DNA from: Salvator merianae
Taxonomy: Eukaryota; Chordata; Lepidosauria; Squamata; Teiidae
DNA: 64,000 bases
Direction: 5' to 3'
Assembly: GCA_003586115.2 (NCBI GenBank)
Contig: QVOM02000115.1
Span: 3,365,973 to 3,429,972 of the forward strand
A program made the position numbers and the translations under genes. This document shows, in pieces, positions 23,969-35,934 of the stretch. How positions within the stretch are numbered: the first letter of the stretch is position 1; the number at the start of each line of letters is the position of its first letter. The notes below the pieces were generated by a model. The model had not been told where the DNA came from and searched no databases. It saw only the letters and a list, made by a program, of their open reading frames with translations.

Positions 23969-25394
23969 GTTTTACAAAGTAATGTACTCAGATAAATATT
24001 TATGGCAAATTAATTGGACGTTACTCCCAGATAAGACTATAGTATTGTGGCCTTGCTCCAACTTTGCCAAATATTATATGGGGAATTGCACTTTCCTCTA
24101 TTTTCCAGTGCTGTAATTCACATAGGAGCTAATTTTGCAGTCTTTCTTCAATGTATAGTTGTTAAAAGTAGCTCAGTGATACATCAGCAGCTTCCACGAC
24201 AGCAAATTTCAATTCTGAGGATCTCCCAGAGAAGGTTTGACAAGACTGGTTGAAGTTCTGATCATTAACATTAACCTTAAACTTTTTTAATTTACACGTG
24301 ATATTTTTATGCAAATAAAGGGGATGGGTTTTTATTCTTAGTGTTAATTCTTAGTATTATTTTTTCCACTATACAGCCATGAATGTGAAACTGATTTAGC
24401 CCTCCAGCTACCTGACTTTGCACTATTTAACTCTTTATGTAACATGTGCAAGCAAATATCTCTAGCAGTAGAATCTAGCAGCCAGTAAAGTCCAGCAACT
24501 AGACTTAAAATGCACAAGGTCAGCTTAAAATGGAGAGTAATTTATAGCACATGAATAAGAACAAGCAGAGGCATTATATTTATTTCCATCCATGATCAAA
24601 ATTATTACTTCTGGTTGGTTGGTTTGTTAGTTACCTTACAGGGGAATTTAACTAACCAAAATTAGAATGCATGAGGTTCTAGTTTATGACAATTTCTAAA
24701 GAAAGCATTAAAAAAAAATTAAATATGTCCTCCATCACCCTGATTGAGTACTTACTCACTCACTACATTAGGTGCTTCATGGCTCATACAGAACATCCTT
24801 GGACTTTTAGCGATTTTGACAGACTGAGCATCCCACACACAGTTTGTTTATCTACCCGGATCAGTTCAATTCTAATGTTAAAATTAATGGTGACCTCTGT
24901 AATTGTAGTCATTAAGGAAATTATGTTATCTGAAATTCAGGCCCCTGGATTGAAATGACTCATTTTTTGCATTAATGTTACAGAAAGGCTGCTTTCAGAA
25001 ATACAGTGAAGTGGGACTTGCTGCACCATTTACTTTGGCTTTCAGTAGGAGATTGCAAATTTTCGCTTCACAGTAACAGCATTGGGCCCAAGCCTCTGAA
25101 GTGGTAATTAATTTTGATAGGTTTGAAGCAAAGTAGCTTCATCACTCATGGTTTGTAGTTGGCTTGTTTCAAACAAATTATATTAACTGCAGTTGTATCA
25201 GGAAGCTAGAAGCGTCAATTTTTAAAAAATGGTGGAGGGAAGAAGCAACCAAACTAGGTCTTAAGTTCTTCTGTGATCAGTTACATTCCTAGATTTCAAA
25301 AGTAATTTTAAAAAGTATGACCATAAAGAACCCTAAAATCCACAAAAATTAAAACAGTGATTTGAAAATTGTGGCTTAAAAGCCTGGACACATA

Positions 25395-25598
25395 GGGCCC
25401 AGTCACACTTAAGTTTTAATCCAGCTTCTGTCCACTTTCCGACTAAGAGAACGCATCAGTGAAGTAATAAGATGTTTTTTTTCAACATTGACTCAGAAAA
25501 TCCAACCCAGAAAGAAAATGATTAGTCACTTTGCTGATGTGTTCTTTCAATCCAAAATTGGACAAAAGCTGGATTAAAATTTAGGTGTGACTGGGCCC
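25395..25598. mobile_element. MITE with 40-bp inverted ends
   Basis: GGGCCCAGTCACACTTAAGT and the following 20 nt return inverted at the right end, 37 of 40 positions matching. No clean target duplication (ATA left, TTA right). The GGCCCAGTCACAC ends resemble those of the larger elements at 32.8, 44.1 and 60 kb. Confidence 0.8.
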
Positions 25599-26534
25599 TT
25601 AAAGTATGATAAAATAGGTGCCTAGTGAATTTTTTGGGAAGATGCCTTGGTTAAGAAAGCTTTTTCTCTGTTGGCCAGTTGTCTCAGTTCCGAAATGTTG
25701 CAAAACAATGCATTTAATTGTTACAGTTTTACTTCTTGTGGTCCTTGTATGGCTTGTTAACTGCTGCATGCTGAGGTGCACTTCTGAAATCTAACTGCAG
25801 TTTTGAACATTTCAGATATGGGTGTGGTGAAATATTCCTTACCACCTAGTAGGTCTTCAAATTATTGTGCTTGTTTTTTAATTTTTGGGAAATAAGGGAT
25901 GCAGTCCTAAATGCAGCAAAAGGGCAACAGGAGCACTTTGATAGTACACAAGTACCCCCAACTTTAAGTTCCTTTGAGCTGGGAGAAGAGCTGCTGCTGG
26001 TAGAGGTGGAGCAGGCCATGGAATAATTACCTGGGGTCAGCATTTTGTGAGCACAGCAGCCGCTCTCCTTATTGGTCCAAAGGGGCTCATGATGGGGCAG
26101 AACTGCAACCTCAGGAAATTCATCCCACCACAACTTGTTGCCAAGTGCAGTAGCTTTTCAATAGCTTGTAATCTGCTGCTATAAAACAGGCTGGCTTCCC
26201 TTCAGTGACACCAGCACAATATGCAGCTCCAAACTAGATTTTTATTGGGCGTTCAGAATATCCATGCCAGCATGAGGTAAAGGGGTGTTTCTTTGAAAAT
26301 TATTCAAATGTGTCAGGGACTTCCCCTCAGAAATATCTTACCTTGTTCAGGAATGTCTGTTCATTTTTATAACAGAATGATATAACAAGAGGATAATTAA
26401 ACAGAATGAAAAAGTACATTCATTGCGAGGTTGTCTATTGTTCTGTTAATAAAAGATATTTAGTGAATATTCAGTAAAAGCAGAAAGGGAGCGGTTTTAA
26501 CCTTTTCAGTAAGGGCTGAATTTGTTAAAACCAA

Positions 26535-26767
26535 GGCCCTTTCTGCACAGGCCCTTAATCAGGATTAATCGCCTGTGTACAAAGGTTGTAGGCCATAGAT
26601 CTGAACATTTGCTCCTAGCCCTTGGAGGCCCCTGTGTCTACGCATGCTTTGTGGCCATGGTGCCACAATGTGGGCTGATCAGGATTAGCATTCTGTGGTC
26701 AGGATCAGTGGGTTGGACTATTCTGGACCTACTGATCCTGACTGAAAACAGGTAAGTGCAGAAAGGC
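26535..26767. mobile_element. MITE with GGCCCTTTCTGCAC ends
   Basis: GGCCCTTTCTGCACAGGCCC at the left, and an inverted AAGTGCAGAAAGGC at the right. Inner inverted blocks are ATCAGGATTA and GATCCTGACTG. It shares only the outermost ends with the 19805 and 44800 elements, so it may be a different subfamily. Confidence 0.6.
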
Positions 26768-28645
26768 TTAACATACCACCTGTTGGCTTTCTTTTCCCCC
26801 TGAACTTTCAAATCAGTTTCGTAGACATTAGGTATTGACGACCCTGGCACAATCCACTGCATGTGTGGGGGATTGCTCCCTAGTTGTGCACTGTCCCAGG
26901 GAATGGAGGGAAAGCTTGGTGCAATGTATCCTTGCATTTGTGATTAGGCTGATCTTGCTGCCTGTCAGAGACAGCAGTTTCACACAACGTAAAGGGATAA
27001 TGTGACATGCCTCATGGTGCAGGGTGCAAGTGAAGAGCAAAACCAACAAACCGAACCACTGCCTACCGTTAGGTGATGTTGGACTAGCAGAAGTGTCTCG
27101 CTTCTGTAAGTTCCAGGAACCCACCGTTTCTGCCATTTCCTCCCATTCCAGCCCACCACTTTATATTTCACAATCAGGGTTCTGATCACTGAATTTTCAA
27201 AAACAGATTATCGGAGAAGTATCAAAAATATCAAGCTAGTGTTCATCTGCAGGAGTGCAAGAATAATCAGTCTGTCTTTGCTTTGTGTGTGACATAGGAT
27301 TTTTAATTTGTTCAGGTATTAACAGTAATGTAGTTGATCCTGTACATTATTGAGGGTTTTTTGTTTTATATTCTTATATTGCACACACACACAAAAAAGG
27401 ATGCTGTATGATATAGATTTCTAATTACAGGATAACAGGGTATTTCCTCTGAACTGTTGAACAGTCAGGTTCTAATTAATGATACTACTTAACATGGGAA
27501 ATTTCAAAATGTTTTTGCACGGTGCATAGTAAAATCTGAATGGGTCTGACTGTGATATTGAACTACCCTGAATGGTAATGAGCACCCTTAGAAACAGCAA
27601 GAATGACACAGGCCCTTGACTGATTTTATTTTCTCCTCTTATTTGAATGAGTTGGGAAAACCTTTCATGTGTTCCATAAATGGTTTACTATATATGCTCA
27701 GATTTTTTTTAAAATATCTTGAGATGTACCTATTTGTTTTTCCAAATTTTGTACAGACTGTTTGATTTCTTGTCTCAGTGCACACTTGTAGAGTATACTG
27801 TTAATTTTCAAAAGTAGTTTAGGAGATGTGCTGCTGAACTGTTGTCTGGGGAAGTTTCACACTTGTTTTACTGCTTTGTTGAAATGCTTCTGGTGAACAT
27901 TTTTGCCTTCAGTCTGTGCTCAGGTATTTTAAGTTGGAGTATTTTGGTGCTTTTTCCCCCAACTATATTATGTAGTATTTTGTGTAATGAAGAAATAAAA
28001 ATCATAAAAAAAACTCAACATGTGTTTAATAGAATTGTTGGGCAAACTGGGGGTTTGCTTCCATTATATGTTTTGTTGACTTTGGTCTCAAACACGGTTA
28101 CCTATCAACAGTCAAATATACTTAGATCTGAAAACATGCCACTCTTGGGTATTTGGGTTCTGTATTGCTATTTTGTTAAAAAAAATGCTTCCTATCACCC
28201 TGTTTGCCCCTGCAAGTCCTTGTTCTATTCAGAAACAAAATTGCCTTTATGGAAATGTATTAATGATCAAGAGTACCTCATAATTCTCTTTTACATTTTG
28301 AGAGATGGTCCAAATGGTCTCATTGTGAAAATAGTTGGAGGATTAGAGTGCAAATGTTTGACTTTTTCCAAGAGCTCTTCTTTAAAAAGGGTGTTCCACA
28401 TTTTGGATAGATGATGATGCTGGTGGCATTTTTTTAAAAAAAGATCACAGATTATTTTCTTTGTAGGGGAAAATACTGTCAATTGAAATTGGCCTATCAC
28501 TTTGTTTAACAACAGTCTATGGATTAAGAAGGGAAGCACCAATTATGACTGGCTAAAAACCAATTGCTAAATTAGCACTGCAATGAAGTATGTGCTTCTG
28601 GTTTTAGTCAAAATGCAGTTCCTCTAAAAATATGTGCATCCTTTT

Positions 28646-28648
<3 letters not shown>

Positions 28649-28701
<53 letters not shown>

Positions 28702-28708
28702 TTCTCTG
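28649..28708. repeat. CT dinucleotide microsatellite
   Basis: A run of about 30 TC units with two TTT interruptions. It produces spurious Leu-Ser and Arg-Glu open frames. Confidence 0.95.
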
Positions 28709-29032
28709 TGTTAGCATGTATATAACAGCGGCAGCAATCAGACATAACAAAATGGGTGCCTCAGAGAGACCGTGTGTGGCCCTCATGTCCCCAACCTTCT
28801 CTAATCCAACTTTTCTAGCCTAGAATGTTCTTGAGAGGGGGGAGGGGCAGACTGGTGAGTGAACAATCCCACCTCAAAGCCTTCCGTAAGATGCCTCAGA
28901 GATGCTTTTTTCTGCTGTGTCTGATCACAGTCAGTGTATCAGACTTTCTTGGTTACTATTTCTACTCATCTGCACACCACACTCTACAGCTTTTTCCTGG
29001 GAGAGGAGGTCTTACTATGGTAAAATATATGT

Positions 29033-29092
29033 ATGTATATCTATATCTATATCTATATCTATATCTATATCTATATCTATATCTATATATAC
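29033..29092. repeat. TATCTA hexanucleotide microsatellite
   Basis: About nine tandem copies of TATCTA, followed by ACACA/TACATA repeats to 29120. Confidence 0.95.
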
Positions 29093-29149
29093 ACACAAAC
29101 ACATATATACATACATACAAAATACAAAACTGGAAACAACTGGATGGGG

Positions 29150-30060
29150 TTCCACCCACTTATTGTCCCCCCCCACCATTTAATACTTGTGGCAGAAACA
29201 GCTTTGACAGCAATTATAGCTAAGGGTCTGGCATATACGTCTCTACCAAATTTATGTACTTTGTAACTTTTGTTCTTTACAAAATCTGTTCAAGTTCTGT
29301 CAGGTTCATTGGAGAGGATTAATGGACCTCAGTCTTTAAATCATGTGACAGATTTTTAACTAAATTTAGGTCAAGGCTCTGACTTGGTCCCACAAAGACA
29401 CTTCCTTTGTTGTTCCTTAGCCAGTACTGTGAAAATCTGGCTGTGTATTTTGGGCTGTTGTCATGGTGAAAGATGAACTTCTGTCCAAATTTCAGCTTCC
29501 TTGCAGAGGGCACCAGGTTCTCCTTCGAGACATTTCTGCACCTGTTCCTTGACTCTTTTGTCTTGACAAGTGCTTTACAACTGAATGAAACCACTGACAT
29601 GTTTCAGAATAGAGGTGGGGTTCTTTGGGTGTGCTGGTTTTGTACCAAACATAATGCTTCGTACCTAGGCCCCAAAATTCCATTTTAGTTTCCCGAGACT
29701 GTAAAATGTCTTGTTGCATGGTTACACAATTCTATTTATTTTAACTTACTTCTCATCACCCTGCCATACAGGTCAGAGATAGCTACAAATATTACTGCCA
29801 TGTGCATGGATTGACCAGTCTTCACCCTACAAACTGTAACTTTCAAAGCTGCCATCGGCCTCTTGGTAGCCTTTCTGATCAGTCTCCTCCTTGTTTAGTG
29901 GGGGACATGATCTAAGTGGGATCTTGATGGTACCTACTGTTCTCCAAGGGATATTCAAGGGCCATGAAATATTTTGATATCTGTTCCTTCACTTGTGCCT
30001 TTCCACAACTATGTTGGCATTCTTTTTTCAAAGTTCTTTAATGCCCATGGATAAGTCTAT
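29150..30060 (-). pseudogene. Tc1-like transposase relic
   Basis: On the minus strand, 29600-29319 reads KFIFHHDNSPKYTARFSQYW and then GPSQSLDLNLVKNLSHDLKT, the DDE-domain signature of Tc1-like transposases (QDNDPKHT and WPSQSPDLNPIENLW in intact members). Upstream on the same strand, 29720-29610 contains the region before it (WFGTKHYV-like and HPKEPH-like pieces) in shifted frames, with an internal deletion between them. Stops and frameshifts make it non-functional. The rest to about 30060 fits the 5' part of the same element. Ends and terminal repeats were not identified. Confidence 0.72.
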
Positions 30061-30339
30061 CGTTTTTGAATGCACTACCTAGATAAGGAACCCCACTTGG
30101 AATGGCTGACTTTATCCTGGCAGCATGTAAATCACTAGAATTTAACATGGGGTGGGGAATGCAATGCATTTTGGTATGATTTTGAAGTCCAAAAATCCTT
30201 TTTTAAAGCAATTCTGGCTCTTGAGCCCAAACTAAGATTTCTCATATAATATGTGAAAAAATGCCTAAATATGGTAGTTATGGTACACAGGCAAAACTAA
30301 ATGTGAGCTTTTCTTAATGGATTTGATTTTTTTTTTAAT

Positions 30340-30900
30340 GAAGGAGGATTTTCTTATGAAATCAGGCTGCAACGTCTTGGCCTCTTCAGCCTTGAAAAGT
30401 GGCGTTTAAGAGGAGACCTGATGGAAGTATATAAAATCGAGCACAGCGTGGATAAGGTGGACAGAGAGAAGTTCTTTTCTCTATCACACAACACTAGGAC
30501 CTGGGGGCACTCTATGAAGCTGATGAGTAGGAGAGTTAGGCCCGACAAGGGGAAGTATTTTTTCACCCAGTGGGTCATCGGTCTATGGAATTTATTACCA
30601 GAAGAGATGGTGACAGCAATCATCCTAGATTGCTTTAAGAAAGGACTGGACAAATTCATGGAGGTCAGGTGTATCAATGGCTACTAGAAGGATGCCTAGG
30701 TACTGCCTCCAGGTTGGAAAGACGGACAGGATGTCTGTAAAACCATATGCAGGGACTCAAGAGCAGGTGAAGGTTCTGCCTTTTATTCTGCTTGAGATGC
30801 TCAGAAGCAACTGGTGGGCCACTGTGTGAAACAGAATGCTGGGCTAGATGGCCCATGGCCTGATCCAGCAAGGCTCCTCCTATGTTCTTATGTTCTTATG
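30340..30900 (+). repeat. CR1-like LINE, ORF2 C-terminus and 3' end
   Basis: A retained frame at 30421-30687 includes KVDREKFFSLSHNTRTWGHS and CFKKGLDKFMEV, the C-terminal region of CR1-like reverse transcriptases. It is followed by the 3' UTR with GCTGGGCTAGATGGCCCATG and a TGTTCTTATG repeat tail. 5' truncated, as is usual for LINEs. Confidence 0.85.
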
Positions 30901-32330
30901 AGTATAATTTATCCTTGAATGTTCCTAAATATAGAGTATAGTCTCCTCTGTTGGTGTAAAAGTCAAGAAAGGTGTATCGGTCAAACCAACCATGTGTTTT
31001 AAAAAAGTCTGAAATGGCTGATTCTGCCTGTAGTCAACAAATGTAGACATGACAACCCATATTTCAGCTCTATCACTTTATTTCATTGATTTTTTCCCAA
31101 ACAAAAATATACGAAAGTAAATCTTACCAACATTGCCATTTCAGCTCTAGAATACAGTTATAGGTTGTAATATCTCAGGAACAACATTTTTTCTCCCTTA
31201 TGTCACAGCTTTAATTTTTAACACACTCTATAGTTAATACTTCTATTTCCTCTTTACTCATATAATATCTACTAGTTATATTTTTTATTGCTTCTACTAT
31301 TTCCAGTCAGTTTTCCTTAAAATTGATTTTCCTTTCCTGCCTAGGCTTCTGTTCCTGCTTTTCTACATAATCTACTGCTATTACTTCACATAAATTGGTA
31401 TCAGTTATTTAAAGTGAAGCATTCCTTATCCTTCCAATTCTGCCCTATTGTCAGCTTGGGGGTTGTATACCCGGTTAGCATGTCAGACTCTTGTTCATTA
31501 TTGGAATTATCCACGCAAAGCACTCCACCAGCTAAGAACAGCCATGCAGCATTTATCTTTTTATTTTCCTAGAACTAACCCATTCTTCTTTCCCCTCAAC
31601 ATTACACGAAGTAAGCCTTGTTCTACGCATGCAGAGTAATGAATTGCTAGCATGAACTAACAATAATCTTTAACATGTTATGATCTGACTTACAGGTGAT
31701 ACCATCATTGCCACCTTTAAGACCTGCCTCTTTGATCTGGCCTACCCTTAGTTTAAATGCCATCACCTTTTTTAATTGCTTTCTTTTAATTTATATCTTT
31801 CCTTCTTCTTTTAATGTTTTTATTCACTCCTGTTAGCCACCTCAAGTCATTACTAAGTTGGCAGAATACAAGCACACAAATAAACTAATTAAATAAACAC
31901 ACATTCTTCTTAAATTCTCGGACTCAGTAGAATTTGTTTCAGAGTACAGGGGGCCATCTATCTTCTACTAACAGGTCATATAACAGGGAATTCCCTTTCT
32001 AAGCAGCAGAGTTTCCTAGTGGCTGCTTTTCTTTTTAGTAATGCAGATTTGGGATCATTTTATAATAAAATATATTCTTGCTGTGTCAACTATATGCTGT
32101 AATGGGTAGGCTAATAGGTTATATCTACATCATTTAATTTGTATAAAAACTCTCTGTAAAGAGAAAATTAGCAAATAGGGAAGGCAGATGTCAAACCAGG
32201 CTGCCATTGCTGCAGAGCTATTCAGTTTTGGGGGTTATTTGCTTTTAAACATGCAAAATACTTCTGCAGCCTAAAAAACACTACTTTTGCATAAATAAAC
32301 TATAGTACAGGTGAAGAATAACACCTACTG
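30901..32330. other. Intergenic DNA with an L2-like LINE tail
   Basis: Positions 31690-31895 on the + strand resemble an L2 C-terminus (FKTCLFDLAYP) and 3' UTR ending CAAATAAACTAATTAAATAAA. The remainder shows no recognised element. Confidence 0.45.
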
Positions 32331-32342
32331 ATATCTCTGTTG

Positions 32343-32515
32343 TTGGGTACCACTGAGTTGTTGCCAACTCCTGGTGGACTGCATGGGCACCTCTTTGCAG
32401 TTTTCTTGGCAGAGATACAGAAGTGGTATGCCATTGCCTACTTCCAGGGAGAAGCTGGGGATTGAACCAGTAACCCTCTGCTCTCCAGGCCGTTTACCAC
32501 TGAGCTACAGCATTT
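32343..32515 (-). repeat. tRNA-derived SINE, antisense
   Basis: Reverse orientation of the same SINE as at 42143: the B-box-side sequence, CCAGGCCGTTTACCACTGAG, lies at the right and the body, TTGCCAACTCCTGGTGGACT, at the left. Confidence 0.8.
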
Positions 32516-32776
32516 GAATGTGAATATCTATTACTTATTTTAGACGTATATTTCTTGCAATCCCAAATGAGATTTTCACAAGCAGCTTACAACAATCAAA
32601 TCTAAAACCTATCAAACCAACAATATGAAAATAACAAGACAAAAAAAGCAAGAGCATAAAAGCAATACCATAACACATAAGTGATTCTTTATCTGGGGTA
32701 CACATATCCCTAGGAGTACAAACCAGGATATTTAGAGGTACATGAAAAAAATTGAATAATGGCAGGAAAAGGCACC

Positions 32777-33872
32777 TAGGCCGCGGTCGGACATCGTCAG
32801 TGTAATCCATATCAGAAGAGTACACGCAGTGAATTCGTCTTCTGGTCGTTCCCACAGTTACAGTTTAACACGGAGTCAATTCGTACTTGCTCGTTCCCAC
32901 ACTGATATTTCCTGTGCTTGGCAGTACCCTTTCTGCCTCCACCCCTCGTCAAATTCTCCTCCCTATGCAGTCAGCAATTGGCTGCAGTCTCAACGTTCAA
33001 ACCTTGACGTCACAGGGGCAGGAAACTCCAGCTCTGCTCTCCGTATGTCTCCGCTGCTGCTTCAGAATATGGATTCACTTGGCAGCGTTACTAGGCATTC
33101 GCCATTTGCTCCTTCTCCTCCCTGCAGCCTCTGTCTACACAAGGAGAACTTTAAAACTATGTTCACTTTAAAACTATGAACTTTAAGCTTTTTAAAGTTC
33201 TTTTGAAATGCGTATGAGAGCTCCCCTGCTGATGCACTTTAACGCAACTGCGCAATTTAAAAGTAGCGTAAAAGCAGGGAGAGGTCCATAACGAAGGGAA
33301 AAAGTGGGGAGGGAACGTGGGGGGGGCTCTACTATTTTGACAGTGCTGCTATTTTGACTCATCTTCCTCCCGCTGTGTAGCTGTGTAACTGTGTGCTGAC
33401 GACGGCAAAACTCCAAACAGGCGCAGTTTATTTTTTGCTTTAAAGAGCAGACGGAAGTGGAGAAAGACTTAAATTTCTTCCTGGCAGGACTGCAGCTTAG
33501 CGAAGAAGGAGGACGATTTCTTTTCCCCTGGCAGCGAGGGAAGGGGGGATAATGGAGGCAGAGGAAACTACTGCGCTTCCTGCCCACCCACAAAGTCTGT
33601 CATTGGATGGCACAAAATGGGGATCCCTCCCTCTGCACGCCCCCAAAACAGTACGGTCCCTCCCAAATAAGCTCTTTCCCATGCCCACAGCACAAAGTAA
33701 AGCGCGCTAGCGATCTGGAACGGCTTGAGAATTCATTAAATCCGAAGACAAAGTAATCCGGATTTCGTCAATTTAATCCATAAAAATTACGAAACGGCAA
33801 GATCATGTCGGGACAGCGGGAACTGAAGACGGCCTGTAAACTGATTAAATGCCGTGTCCGACCACGGCTCTA
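32777..33872 (+). mobile_element. MITE-like element of 1.1 kb, copy A of a local family
   Basis: The left end, TAGGCCGCGGTCGGACA, and the right end, inverted as TAGAGCCGTGGTCGGACA, form terminal inverted repeats. The interior is CpG-rich relative to its surroundings and has no plausible protein. The right-hand 350 bp is repeated, inverted, at 34124 and, direct, at 35651. No target duplication was identified. Confidence 0.75.
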
Positions 33873-34123
33873 CAGTTACAACATACGAATTTGAAATGAC
33901 TGCAACTATTATAAAAGGTACCGTTTATTGAAATGGGCTGCCAAGGGATACGCAAATGAAAAAAGGTTGGGGATTACTGCCATAAGATATAGGTGAACTG
34001 GAGTAGAATAGTTACCTAATACCCCAAATGTGGGACCTCTGCTTTTTAATTTATTCATAAATAATCTAGAAGTGGGGTAAGCATTAAGATAGCAAAGTTT
34101 GCTGATAACATAAAGGGTGTGTT

Positions 34124-35619
34124 CCGACACAGCATTTAATCAGTTTACAGGCCGTCTTCAGTTCCCACTGGCCTGACTTGATCTTGCCTTTCTGTAGTTT
34201 TTCTGGACTAAATTGGCAAAATCTAGACTACTTGCATTCAGATTTAATGAGTTCTCAAGCTGTTCCAGATTGCTAGCCCGCTTTACTTTGTGATGTGAGA
34301 ACACGGAAGGAGACTATTTGGTAGGGACCATACATTTTGGGGGGCATGCAGGAGGAGGATTCGCCATTTCCTGCCATCCAAATACAGACTTTGTGGGTGG
34401 GCAGGAAGCACAGTAGTTCTTTCCACCTCCATTATCCCCCCGTCCACCACTGCCAGGAGAAAAGAAAGCCATCCTCCATTTTACTTTGCCAATCTGTGGT
34501 CCTTCCTCCTCCTTTCTCCCCCGTTCAGCACTTCTAGGAAGAAATTAAAGGCTCCCTCTGCTTCTGTTTGCTGATTAAACCAAAAAAAGGAGCTCCTTCT
34601 AGGTTTATGGAGTTTTGCACAATACTACCACAGCGCTACAGCAAACTACAGGCAGCAACACAGTTCTCTGCGGGCAGCACGCTAGGGACGGAGGGTGCCA
34701 TGGCCAGCTGGCCAGCTGGAGATAACAGTGGACTGGGATGGAGAAGGCAGTTTCAAAATGCATTCCTTGCTCCTGGTTGCTCCCCCTTCTCCTACAGTCT
34801 GGGGATCCTTTCCCTCACTTTAGTGCAAAAATGTGGCAGCAGAACAGCATCATTAAGGCAAGGCAAGGTTAAACACAGCTCCTGATCTCAATCATTTTGG
34901 GGGGCTGGAAATGTTTGATGTCCTTGCCACACCGCCGTGAGAGTGTTTTAATTCAAAACACTGCACCTGTTTGGGGTTGCAGTCCTCTTGCCCCAACAAA
35001 GAACCGACTCAGAATCAATTTTGCCGTCAGCACCACACAGCTACATAGTGGGACACATGCCGCTGTGGATGTCTCGGGGGGAGGTGAGACGGAGTCCATT
35101 TGCTGGCTGTTAACTTCACTATCACGATAATTGATCCCCCACACGTTTCCCCTTCTTCACAGATCTCTTCATGCTTTTGTGCTACCATTAAATTGTGCAA
35201 AAGTGTTTGCAACAGAGCAGAAATTGCCATCTGCCCTTTAAGAAGCTTTATTGTCCAGTACGTGTGGTATTAAAGTTCTGCTTGTGTAGATACAGGCTGG
35301 AGGGGAAGCAGGAGCAAATGACAAATGACTAGTAATGCTGCCAAGTGAATCCATGTTCTGAGACAGCAGCAGGGACATACAGAGGGCAGAGCTTGCCTTG
35401 CCCACCTCTATGAAATCAAGATTTGAACGTTGGGACTGCAGCCAATCACTGACTGCTCCAAATTTGGTGAGGGGCAGAAAAGCTATGGTTTCATTGTGAG
35501 AACGTGCAAGTCCAAATTGAGTCTGTGTTAAAATGCAAATGTGGGAACAATCAGAAGATGAACTCAGTCCTCATACTTTTTTGATATAGATTAAATTTAT
35601 GATGTCAAACTGCGCCCTA
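34124..35619 (-). mobile_element. Copy B of the local MITE family, inverted
   Basis: Read on the minus strand it follows copy A from its left end (35619, GGGCGCAGTTTGACATC) to its right end (34124, GTGTTCCGACACAGCATTTA, as read on +). It is about 400 bp longer than copy A because of sequence around 34680-34960 that copy A lacks. Shared internal blocks include TTTTGCCGTCAGCACCACAC. Confidence 0.7.
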
Positions 35620-35650
35620 AATTATTCAGAGGAGTAAAAAAATGAGAGAG

Positions 35651-35929
35651 AAGTCTGTCATTGGACAGCACAAAATGGGGATCCCTCCCTCTGCACGCCC
35701 CCCCCAAAAGTAAAGTCCCTCCCAAATAGTCTCTTTCCCCGTTCCCACATCGCAAAGTAAAGCAAGCTAACGATCTGGAACGGCTTGAGACTTCATTAAA
35801 TCCGAATACAAAGTAGTCCGGATTTCGCTGATATAGTCCAGAAAAACTAGGGAACAGCAAGATCATGTCAGGACAGCAGGAACTGAAGACGGCTTGTAAA
35901 CTGATTAAATGCCGTGTCAGAATGCGGCC
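35651..35929 (+). mobile_element. Copy C, right-end fragment of the same MITE family
   Basis: GTCTGTCATTGGACAGCACA to the end CGTGTCAGAATGCGGCC matches the last 280 bp of copy A in the same orientation. Only about 30 bp separates it from the left end of copy B. Confidence 0.75.
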
Positions 35930-35934
35930 TTATA

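Larger units (their letters stand above)
18747..28600 (+). other. PGAP1 3' UTR and/or downstream DNA
   Basis: No coding exon was recognised between the PGAP1 stop and the CT repeat at 28649. Possible poly(A) signals AATAAA lie at 20910, 24314 and 27994; which one ends the transcript cannot be told. The stretch carries hairpin MITEs (19805, 21570, 22552, 23529, 23721, 25395, 26535), a CR1 3' end at 22.9-23.2 kb and an unexplained 190-codon open frame at 27842-28414. From memory, mammalian PGAP1 has a long 3' UTR, so much of this may be transcribed. Confidence 0.4.

Noticed and set aside
28604..28823. Open frames with Leu-Ser and Arg-Glu runs on both strands
   Set aside because: They translate the CT microsatellite and its complement.
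28825..29266. Open frames with Tyr-Leu, Ile-Ser, Tyr-Arg and Tyr-Ile runs
   Set aside because: They translate the TATCTA microsatellite in several frames.
33192..33593. 133-codon minus-strand frame
   Set aside because: Inside MITE copy A and not conserved in copy B.
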